From positions 124,001 through 188,000 of the forward strand of contig NZ_JASAMB010000016.1 of NCBI RefSeq assembly GCF_029948125.1: a stretch of DNA of 64,000 nucleotides, written 5' to 3'. Positions 1 to 6,352 of this stretch are shown one piece after another. The DNA comes from Catellatospora sp. KI3. GTDB taxonomy: Bacteria; Actinomycetota; Actinomycetes; Mycobacteriales; Micromonosporaceae. The notes under the pieces were generated by a model. The model was not told the origin of the DNA. It worked only from the letters and a program-made list of their open reading frames with translations, and did no database searches. Positions within the stretch are counted from its first letter, which is position 1; every line of letters begins with the position of its first letter. The translations under genes and the position numbers were made by a program.

Positions 1-1
1 C

Positions 2-856
2 CCGATCCACCAGCTGACCGGGGCGGTGGAGCGGGTCGCCCAGACCGGCGACCTGGCCGTGCCGATCCCGGTGCGCGGTCAGGACGAGGTGGCGCGGCTG
101 TCGCGGGCGTTCAACGGGATGCTCGGCGCGCTGACCGAGTCGCGGGCGGCGCAGCGGGCACTGGTCGAGGACGCCGGGCACGAGCTGCGTACGCCGCTGA
201 CGAGTCTGCGTACCAACATCGAGCTGCTGGCCCGTGCCGAGCAGGAGCCGGCCTCCGGGCGGGTGCTGCCCCCGGCGGACCGGGCCCGGCTCATGCAGGA
301 CCTGCAGACCCAGGTGGTGGAGCTGACCCAGCTCACCAACGAGCTGGTCGACCTCGCGCGGGAGGAGACCAGCCCCGAGCGGGCCGAGGCGCTCGACCTG
401 GCCGAGGTCGTCGCCGCCGCGGTCGACCGCTGCCGGGTACGCGCCAGCGTACCGATCGACGCCGACCTGGCCCCGGCCGGGCTGCTGGGCCGTCCGGCGG
501 CGCTGGAGCGCATGGTGCTCAACCTGCTGGACAACGCGGCGAAGTGGAGCCCGCCCGGCGGCCGGGTCGCGGTGCGGCTGCGCGCGGACGCCGAGCTGGT
601 CGAACTGACCGTCGCCGACGCGGGGCCGGGCATCGACGAGGCCGACCGCCCGCGAGTGTTCGAGCGGTTCTACCGCGCCCCGGCGGCCCGGTCGATGCCG
701 GGGTCGGGCCTGGGGCTGGCCATCGTGGCGCAGACGGTGGCCCAGCACGGCGGCACGGTCACCGCCGAGGCCGCCACCGGCGGTGGCGCGCTGCTGCGCG
801 TGGTGCTGCCGTCGGATTCATCGCGTTTTCTTAGCCGGGAGGGTGGCGCGATTTAG
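2..856 (+). CDS. Sensor histidine kinase, C-terminal part (5' end outside window)
   Basis: This is the cytoplasmic part of a two-component sensor kinase. The reading frame is open from base 2, so the sensor and membrane segments lie before the window. In order one sees a HAMP linker (about the first 45 residues), a HisKA H-box with the phospho-acceptor His in EDAGHELRTPLTSL, an N-box (NLLDNAAKWSP), a G1 box (VADAGPGID), an F box (RVFERFYRA) and a G2 box (GSGLGLAIV). All catalytic boxes are intact. It should autophosphorylate and pass phosphate to a response regulator, probably encoded just upstream. A TnpB element follows directly downstream and separates it from a small membrane protein gene that may once have been its operon partner. 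Confidence 0.95.
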   Translation, partial: PIHQLTGAVERVAQTGDLAVPIPVRGQDEVARLSRAFNGMLGALTESRAAQRALVEDAGHELRTPLTSLRTNIELLARAEQEPASGRVLPPADRARLMQDLQTQVVELTQLTNELVDLAREETSPERAEALDLAEVVAAAVDRCRVRASVPIDADLAPAGLLGRPAALERMVLNLLDNAAKWSPPGGRVAVRLRADAELVELTVADAGPGIDEADRPRVFERFYRAPAARSMPGSGLGLAIVAQTVAQHGGTVTAEAATGGGALLRVVLPSDSSRFLSREGGAI

Positions 857-883
857 TTCGCCGCGCGAGCCTGTGCTGCGTGA

Positions 884-1030
884 CATCCTCCCCGCCCTAA
901 AGGACGGGGATTCCCTTGGTCGCCCTCGGGTGTTCCTGTTTCGCCGACGACTGCCCCGTCCGAGAGGATTCTCGTTGAGGTCTTACATCGTCTCCGCAGG
1001 CTGTCACCGCCAGTCCGGCGGCCAGGATGT
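884..1030 (-). ncRNA. Possible omega (guide) RNA of the TnpB element
   Basis: In IS200/IS605 elements the guide RNA covers the 3' end of tnpB and runs into the right end, with the guide taken from flanking DNA. Here that would be the minus-strand transcript over roughly 1030 down to 884, ending with the hairpin at 890-909. The position is inferred from the family; the boundaries are approximate. Bases below 884 on the minus strand would be the guide. Confidence 0.35.
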
Positions 1031-2111
1031 TGCGTGCGGCGTTGACGTCGCGGTCGTGGAGGGCCCCGCAGCGGCAGGTCCATTCCCGTACGTCCAGGGG
1101 CATCGGTTGTGCGAGTGCGCCGCAGGTCGAGCAGAGTCGGGTCGAGGGGAACCAGCGGTCCACGGCGATCAGGGTGCGGCCGTGCCAGGCCGTCTTGTAC
1201 TCCAGCATGGTGCGCAGTTGCCGCCAGGCCGCGTCCGAGATGGCGCGGGCCAGGCGGTGGTTCTTGACCATGTTGCGCACGGCGAGGTCCTCGATCACGA
1301 TCGTTTGAGTTTCACGAACGAGCCGAGTCGTCAGTTTGTGCAGGTGGTCATGTCTGCGGTCGGTGATGCGGGCGTGGATGCGGGCGAGTTTGATCCGGGC
1401 TTTGGCCCGGTTGGCCGAGCCTTTCTGCTTGCGGGCCAGGTCGCGTTGGGCGCGGGCCAGCCGTTTGCGGTCGGCGCGTTCGTGCCGGGGGTTGGTGATC
1501 TTCTCGCCGGTGGACAGGGTGAGCAGGCTGTCGATGCCGGCGTCGATCCCGACCGCGCCGGCGGCGGGGGTGGGGGTGATCGTGTCGTCGCAGAGCAGGG
1601 ACACGAACCAGCGTCCGGCCGCGTCCTGCGACACGGTCACCGTCGAGGGCGTACAGCCCTGCGGCAGCGGCCGCGACCACACGACGTCGAGGGGTTCGGT
1701 CATCTTGGCCAGGGTCAAGGTGCCGTCGCGCCACCGGAACGCGCTGGCGGTGTACTCCGCCGACCGGCGCGAGCGCTTCTTGGACTTGAACCTCGGATGC
1801 TGGGCGCGTCTGGCCCAGAAGTCGGTGAACGCGGTCTGCAGGTGCCGCAGCGCCTGCTGCAGCGGCACGGACGAGACCTCGTTGAGAAACGCCAGTTCGT
1901 CGGTCTTCTTCCACGCGGTGAGCAGGGCCGAGGTGGCGTTGTAGTTGATCCGTTCCCGGCGCAGGGTCCATGCCTCGGTCCTGGCCTGCAAGGCCATGTT
2001 GTAGACCAGCCGGACGCACCCGAACGTCCGCGACAACTGCGCGGCCTGCGCGTCGGTGGGGTAGAAGCGGAACTTGAACGCCCGCTTCACCGCCCTGGTC
2101 ACACCGAACAT
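897..2111 (-). CDS. tnpB: RNA-guided endonuclease TnpB (IS605 OrfB family)
   Basis: This 404-residue protein has the full TnpB layout: N-terminal OrfB helix-turn-helix region, a split RuvC-like nuclease and a zinc ribbon. Catalytic acids are visible as D190 (VGIDAGID), E274 (IVIEDLAV) and D353/D355 (HDRDVNAARNIL). The zinc ligands are C327, C330, C346 and C348. Size and spacing closely resemble characterised TnpB (ISDra2: D191, E278, D361). TnpB family enzymes cut DNA guided by an omega RNA made from the element's end, and help keep the element after excision. The start at 2111 (MFGVTRAVKRAFKFRFYPT) was chosen because the family N-terminus begins there; the open frame further upstream is not coding. 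The protein appears intact, so the element may still be active as a nuclease. Confidence 0.93.
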   Translation of the reverse strand: MFGVTRAVKRAFKFRFYPTDAQAAQLSRTFGCVRLVYNMALQARTEAWTLRRERINYNATSALLTAWKKTDELAFLNEVSSVPLQQALRHLQTAFTDFWARRAQHPRFKSKKRSRRSAEYTASAFRWRDGTLTLAKMTEPLDVVWSRPLPQGCTPSTVTVSQDAAGRWFVSLLCDDTITPTPAAGAVGIDAGIDSLLTLSTGEKITNPRHERADRKRLARAQRDLARKQKGSANRAKARIKLARIHARITDRRHDHLHKLTTRLVRETQTIVIEDLAVRNMVKNHRLARAISDAAWRQLRTMLEYKTAWHGRTLIAVDRWFPSTRLCSTCGALAQPMPLDVREWTCRCGALHDRDVNAARNILAAGLAVTACGDDVRPQRESSRTGQSSAKQEHPRATKGIPVL

Positions 2112-2257
2112 CCTAAAAGGACAGACGGCGAACCTCGGGGCGAGGTGTGGGTGGACGCCGGTCCGCCATGGCGGCGGATCGGCTTTGCCTGTCCTGCTCC
2201 GCAGGGGCTCCGTTTCCTCTCCGGCCTGAAGGCCGGAGTATCCACGGAAGGAATCTG

Positions 2258-2692
2258 ATGACGACAGAGCCTGAGAAGGCAGCAGACGAAGACCCCACCG
2301 AGGTGGCGGCGCCCGCCCCGCCGCCCGCCGCCGAGCCCGTCCGCCCGAGGACCTCGCGGCGTCCGTCCGGCCGGATCGTGCTGGCGCTGGCCGGGGCGTT
2401 CCTGGCCGGAGCGGTCTGCACCGGGTGCGTCGGGGTCGCCCTGGTCGCGGTGGCCCACCACCACGGCCACGAACGCGGCGACGACTTCCGGCGGCACGAC
2501 CGCGGCGACGACCGCTTCCGACGCGACGGCGACGAGCGCGGACCCCGCCGGGTGTATCCGGTGCCGGAGGGTCGGCCGGGCCGCCCGTTCCCGCCCGGGA
2601 CCGAGGTCTGGCCGGTGCCCGGCGACCGGCTGCCGCAGCTGCCGCAGGACCCGAACGGCCCGACGACCGTGCCGGCGCCCTCACCGTCCTGA
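2258..2692 (+). CDS. Small single-pass membrane protein, unknown function
   Basis: A 144-residue protein of unknown function. The N-terminal 40 residues are acidic and proline/alanine rich, then comes one membrane segment (about residues 43-66, VLALAGAFLAGAVCTGCVGVA), then a strikingly charged stretch with His, Asp and Arg (HHHGHERGDDFRRHDRGDD) and a proline-rich tail. The topology suggests a cytoplasmic N-terminus and an exposed charged C-terminus; the His/Asp cluster could bind metal but this is only a guess. The ATG at 2258 has a GGAAGG ribosome site seven bases upstream (2246-2251). It lies immediately after the TnpB element, so its native promoter may have been displaced. Confidence 0.7.
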   Translation: MTTEPEKAADEDPTEVAAPAPPPAAEPVRPRTSRRPSGRIVLALAGAFLAGAVCTGCVGVALVAVAHHHGHERGDDFRRHDRGDDRFRRDGDERGPRRVYPVPEGRPGRPFPPGTEVWPVPGDRLPQLPQDPNGPTTVPAPSPS

Positions 2693-2798
2693 CCGGACGG
2701 TAGTGCCACCAACGAGCGCCGGATCCGCCGCCACCTGGCCGGTTCCGGCGCTCGCGCCGGTGGGAACGCGTTTGCGCCGGTGGCGCGCGGCGTGCAGG

Positions 2799-3974
2799 AT
2801 GCCGCCCGTGATCCGCAAGTCGTGGCCCTGGCCCTCCCTGCTCCTGCTCAGTCTGGCCGTCTTCGTGTCGGTGACCACCGAACTGGTGCCCACCGGGCTG
2901 CTGCTCGGCATGAGCCGGGACCTGGGCGTGTCCCCGTCCCGACTCGGCCTACTGGTCACCGGGTACGCGGCGATGGTGGCGCTGTTCGCGGCCCCGCTGG
3001 GCACGCTGACCGCGCGGATGCCGCGCAAGCAGCTGCTGGTGGCGGCGCTGGCGGCGTACACGGCCAGCAACGCGATCATGCTGGTCGCCCCGAACTACCC
3101 GGTCGCGTTCGGCGCGCGGCTGCTCGGCGGGGTCACCCACGGGCTGTTCTGGGCGGTGGTCAGCGGCTTCGCCGCGCGCCTGGTCAGCCCCGACCGGCTC
3201 GGCCGGGCGGTCACCATCGTCTCCTCGGGCGGCAGCATGGCGGTGCTGGTCGGGGTGCCGACGGCGACCAGCCTCGGCACCGCGCTGGGCTGGCGGGCCG
3301 CGTTCGCGCTGCTGACCGCGCTGGCGGTGGGGCTGACGCTGCTGGCGTGGCGGCTGCTGCCGCAGGTGCCGGGCAGCAGCGCGCCGGTGCGCACGCCGAT
3401 GCGCGAGGTGCTGCGGGTGCCGAGCTTCCCGCCGCTGGTGGTGATGACCGCGGTGACCATGCTCGGGGCGTACCTGATGATCACCTATATCGCGCCGCTG
3501 CTGCAGCACGCCGGGCTGCGCGAGACCCAGATCGCGCCGGTGCTGTTCGTGAACGGCCTGGCCGGCACGCTGATGCTGCCGGTGGCCGGGTGGGTCGCCG
3601 ACCGGCATCTGCGTACCGGCGTGGTGGTCGCGGGAGGGCTGCTGGCGGCGTCGCTGGCGCTGCTGTGGTGGCAGGGGACCTCGGCCTGGGCGGCGGTGAC
3701 CGCGGTGGTCCTGTTCGGGGTGGGCATGGGCCTGCTGCCGATCCTGATGCAGGCCGCGACGCTGACGGTGGCACCGCAGTACACCGAGCAGGCGTCGGGG
3801 ATCAACGCCAGCGCGTACAACGTCGGCGTCGCCGGCGGCGCCCTGGCCGGTGGGTTGACGCTGGACGCCTGGGGTCTGGGCGGGATCCCGCCGCTCGGCG
3901 TCGGCCTGGTCGCGCTCGGCATGGCCCTGTACGTGCTGGGCACCAGGCGGCCGGTCGCGCCCGCGGCCGCCTGA
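2799..3974 (+). CDS. MFS transporter, DHA1-type drug/sugar efflux
   Basis: A 391-residue major facilitator protein with 12 predicted membrane segments. The first segment (WPSLLLLSLAVFVSVTTELVPTGLL) with the acidic TELVPTG pattern is typical of the AraJ/DHA1 efflux group, and loop 2-3 carries the MFS signature region (GTLTARMPRKQLL). The likely role is proton-driven export of a small molecule, with unknown substrate. The ATG at 2799 was chosen because it sits just before the first membrane segment; upstream codons in frame add only an arginine-rich stretch. It converges on the oxidoreductase gene 12 bases after its stop. Confidence 0.88.
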   Translation: MPPVIRKSWPWPSLLLLSLAVFVSVTTELVPTGLLLGMSRDLGVSPSRLGLLVTGYAAMVALFAAPLGTLTARMPRKQLLVAALAAYTASNAIMLVAPNYPVAFGARLLGGVTHGLFWAVVSGFAARLVSPDRLGRAVTIVSSGGSMAVLVGVPTATSLGTALGWRAAFALLTALAVGLTLLAWRLLPQVPGSSAPVRTPMREVLRVPSFPPLVVMTAVTMLGAYLMITYIAPLLQHAGLRETQIAPVLFVNGLAGTLMLPVAGWVADRHLRTGVVVAGGLLAASLALLWWQGTSAWAAVTAVVLFGVGMGLLPILMQAATLTVAPQYTEQASGINASAYNVGVAGGALAGGLTLDAWGLGGIPPLGVGLVALGMALYVLGTRRPVAPAAA

Positions 3975-3986
3975 CCCGCGCGCCCG

Positions 3987-4973
3987 TCACTCGACGATGA
4001 CCACGACCTTGCCCGGCGCGTGCCCCTGCTCGACGAAGCGGACCGCGTCGGGCAGCTCGGTGAACGGGTAGCGGCGGGCGACCACCGGGGTGACCGCGCC
4101 GCTGTCGAACAGCGGGGTCAGCTCGGTGAGGTCGCGGGCGCTGGCCGCGCCGATGCGGACGGCGGTCACGGCCACCGGCTGCCGGGAGAGCTTGCCCATG
4201 AGGGCGGCCCCGATCATGTGGTCCACCGGCCGGACCCAGCGTCCGGCGTCGCCGCCGACCACGATGTATCCGCCGCCGGGCCGCAGCACCCGGCGGGCCG
4301 CCCACACCGACGGGCTGCCGGCCACGTCGATCAGCGCGTCGAAGCCGCGGGCGGTACGGGTGAAGGCCTGGGCGGTGTAGTCGATCACGTGCGCGGCGCC
4401 GATCGACCGGACCAGCTCCACGTTGCGTCCACTGCAGACGCCGGTGACCTCGGCGCCGAAGGCCCGGCCGAGCTGCACCGCGAACGTGCCCACGCCACCG
4501 GAGGCCCCGTTGACGAGGATCCGCTGCCCGGCTGCCGTCCTGGCGTCGTCGCGCAGCGCCACCAGCGCGGTCACCGCCGCCATCGGCACGGCGGCGGCCT
4601 GCTCGAAGGTGAGGCTCTGCGGCTTGGCCGCCAGGTGCTCCTCGGCGACGAGGACGTACTGCGCGAAGGCGCCGTGGGGGACGAGCGCGTAGACCGGGTC
4701 GCCGGACCGGAAGCGGGTGACGCCGGGGCCGACCGCCTCGACCTCGCCCGCGACGTCGCAGCCGAGGATCGGATGCCCGGGGCGGTGCCCGAGCCCCTTG
4801 TCCATGAACCGGGCGATGACGGGCTCGCCGCGCATGTGGTGCCAGTCGTACGGGTTGATCGAGGTGGCCCGGACCCGGACCAGCACCTCACCCGGGCCGG
4901 GCGACGGCTTCTCGGCCTCGCCGAGCCTCAGGTTCTCCGGCGGTCCGAACGAGTCGAGCAGGTACGCCTTCAT
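3987..4973 (-). CDS. Zinc-independent quinone oxidoreductase / NADP-dependent alcohol dehydrogenase (MDR family)
   Basis: A 328-residue medium-chain dehydrogenase/reductase. It has the GroES-like N-terminal half (SINPYDWHHMRGEP, ending GCDVAGEVEAVG) and a Rossmann half with the nucleotide loop NGASGGVGTFAVQL. The zinc-ligand cysteines of true alcohol dehydrogenases are absent, which fits the quinone oxidoreductase branch. It probably reduces enones or quinones with NADPH, a detoxification role. The ATG at 4973 has a GGAG ribosome site; three palindromic operators lie 14-58 bases upstream. A TetR gene sits just upstream on the same strand, so it is very likely the local repressor. Confidence 0.92.
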   Translation of the reverse strand: MKAYLLDSFGPPENLRLGEAEKPSPGPGEVLVRVRATSINPYDWHHMRGEPVIARFMDKGLGHRPGHPILGCDVAGEVEAVGPGVTRFRSGDPVYALVPHGAFAQYVLVAEEHLAAKPQSLTFEQAAAVPMAAVTALVALRDDARTAAGQRILVNGASGGVGTFAVQLGRAFGAEVTGVCSGRNVELVRSIGAAHVIDYTAQAFTRTARGFDALIDVAGSPSVWAARRVLRPGGGYIVVGGDAGRWVRPVDHMIGAALMGKLSRQPVAVTAVRIGAASARDLTELTPLFDSGAVTPVVARRYPFTELPDAVRFVEQGHAPGKVVVIVE

Positions 4974-4986
4974 CGAGCACTCCAAC

Positions 4987-5031
4987 CTTACGTCGTAAGT
5001 CTTACGCTGTAAGGTAGCCTTACGCCGTAAG
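4987..5031. promoter_or_regulatory. Three tandem palindromic operators, CTTACG-N-CGTAAG type
   Basis: Three 13-base palindromes occur in a row: 4987-4999 (CTTACGTCGTAAG), 5001-5013 (CTTACGCTGTAAG) and 5019-5031 (CTTACGCCGTAAG). They fill the gap between the TetR gene and the oxidoreductase start. This is the expected place for the TetR dimer to block the promoter, and several copies suggest cooperative binding. The assignment to the adjacent TetR protein is inference. Confidence 0.8.
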
Positions 5032-5080
5032 GCGGTCAAGGAGTGCGCCGTGCCGACCTAGATGCCGCAGGTGGAGGCGG

Positions 5081-5776
5081 TCAGCGCAGGCGGTCGAGGC
5101 CGTCGAGGATGATGTCCAGCCCGAACTCGAACTCGGTCTGGTCGTCGCACCAGCCGACAGTCGAGTCGGGATCGTCGTGCACGACCTCGGCCAGCATGCC
5201 CATCAGGTTCGGCAGCCGGGGAGCCATCGCGACCGCGACCGGGTCCGGCTCACCCGTGGCCGGGCCGTCACCGGGGGCGAACAGCTCCTGGGTGAAGCCC
5301 AGGGCGCGGCTGCCCAGCGCGTGCATCGCGTGGTGGGCCAGGTCGTTGGAGAAACCGCCCGCGCGCATGATGCCGATCAGGCCGTCGAAGTAGAGCAGCG
5401 CCTCGGCACTGGTCGACTTGCGCGACTCGAACACCGCCGGTGCCCAGGGGTGGCGCAGCATCACCAGCCGGGCGGTGAGGATGCGCTCGCGCGCCGCGGC
5501 CTTCCAGCCCGCACCGGTCGCGGGCGGACGCAGGCGCGAGACGGCTTCGTTGATCTCGGCGGTGACCGCGTCGACGACGCCGTCCAGGATCTGGTCCTTG
5601 TTGGCCACGTGGTGGTACAGCGACATCGCCTCGGCACCCAGCTCCTCGGCCAGCCGGCGCATCGTCACGGTCCCGAGGCCGCCCTCGTCGGCGAGCCGGA
5701 CCGCGGTACGCAGCACCAGGTCCCGGCTCAGCGGTGTCCGCGACTCGGCGCGCCTGCCACGGGTAGCCAACGACAT
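5081..5776 (-). CDS. TetR/AcrR-family transcriptional repressor
   Basis: A 231-residue regulator. The DNA-binding helix-turn-helix is at about residues 20-65 (TMRRLAEELGAEAMSLYHHVANKDQIL), and the rest is the variable ligand-binding domain of the TetR_C type. The ATG at 5776 has an AAGGG ribosome site four bases upstream. It is transcribed in the same direction as the oxidoreductase gene, with the three palindromic operators in the 107-base gap between them. It probably represses the oxidoreductase, and itself if its promoter carries a similar site, although no fourth copy is seen upstream of it. Confidence 0.92.
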   Translation of the reverse strand: MSLATRGRRAESRTPLSRDLVLRTAVRLADEGGLGTVTMRRLAEELGAEAMSLYHHVANKDQILDGVVDAVTAEINEAVSRLRPPATGAGWKAAARERILTARLVMLRHPWAPAVFESRKSTSAEALLYFDGLIGIMRAGGFSNDLAHHAMHALGSRALGFTQELFAPGDGPATGEPDPVAVAMAPRLPNLMGMLAEVVHDDPDSTVGWCDDQTEFEFGLDIILDGLDRLR

Positions 5777-5838
5777 CAGACCCTTCACTCGCAGGTCATC
5801 GTACAAGGCGGGCGGGCGGTGGCCGGGGTGCCGGGCGA

Positions 5839-6225
5839 TCAGGCGGCCGGCGGCTCCTCCGGCTGCGGCTTGCGCAGCAGGTAGGCCAGGCCGTTCTTCG
5901 CCGAGTCGACGGCGACGGCCCCGGCCACGCCCAGCGCCAGCCAGCGACCCGGCACGCTGGCGGTGACCGCGTTCCACAGCGCCAGGCCCGGCTGGGCGAG
6001 CAGGTCGGTGAGCCAGGCGAACAGGCGGCTGACCGCGTCGTCGCCGTAGAACTCGGCCACCCGCGTGGACAGCGCCCCGGGCGACAGCCGGGCCCCGGCG
6101 TCCCACCAGGACGCGAGGTCGTCATCGGACCCGGCGCGCCCGAATCCGAACGCCACCGCCAGCGACGCCAGCAGGGCCAGGGCGAGCGTACGCATGATGG
6201 CGCGGGCGCGCGGGGTGACGGTCAC
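5839..6225 (-). CDS. Small membrane or secreted protein, unknown function
   Basis: A protein of about 128 residues with a hydrophobic N-terminal segment (MRTLALALLASLAVAFGFG), a soluble middle containing several Trp and Leu (ASWWDAGARLSPGAL, FAWLTDLLAQPG) and a second weakly hydrophobic stretch (WLALGVAGAVAVDSAKNGLAYLL). No family is recognised. A GTG at 6225 follows a CATACT -10-like box closely and may be a leaderless start; an ATG at 6195 is the alternative. It diverges from the membrane GH5 gene. Confidence 0.55.
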   Translation of the reverse strand: MTVTPRARAIMRTLALALLASLAVAFGFGRAGSDDDLASWWDAGARLSPGALSTRVAEFYGDDAVSRLFAWLTDLLAQPGLALWNAVTASVPGRWLALGVAGAVAVDSAKNGLAYLLRKPQPEEPPAA

Positions 6226-6335
6226 GGCGACGAGTATGGCGGGTGCCGGCAGTCGGCCGATCGGTGGCGGCCGCGTGCCGCATCGGACACCGCCCACTCA
6301 GCCGATCGAGTACTGGCCACACCTGGTGCGGCGGC

Positions 6336-6341
6336 TACGCT
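6336..6341 (+). promoter_or_regulatory. Probable -10 box (TACGCT), leaderless gene
   Basis: TACGCT fits the actinobacterial TANNNT -10 pattern and lies 11 bases before the ATG at 6353. No Shine-Dalgarno sequence is present, so the message is probably leaderless or nearly so. Confidence 0.4.
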
Positions 6342-6352
6342 TCACGATCACC

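Larger units (their letters stand above)
884..2238 (-). mobile_element. IS200/IS605-type element with tnpB only (IS1341-like)
   Basis: The element carries a single tnpB gene and no tnpA. A hairpin lies at each edge: arms at 890-897 and 902-909 (8-bp stem with one G-U pair, TAAA loop) overlapping the end of tnpB, and arms at 2219-2226 and 2231-2238 (perfect 8-bp stem, TGAA loop) before the next gene. Such subterminal hairpins, without terminal inverted repeats or target duplication, are typical of IS200/IS605 elements. The exact ends cannot be fixed from one copy. Movement would need a TnpA supplied from elsewhere. Confidence 0.65.
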
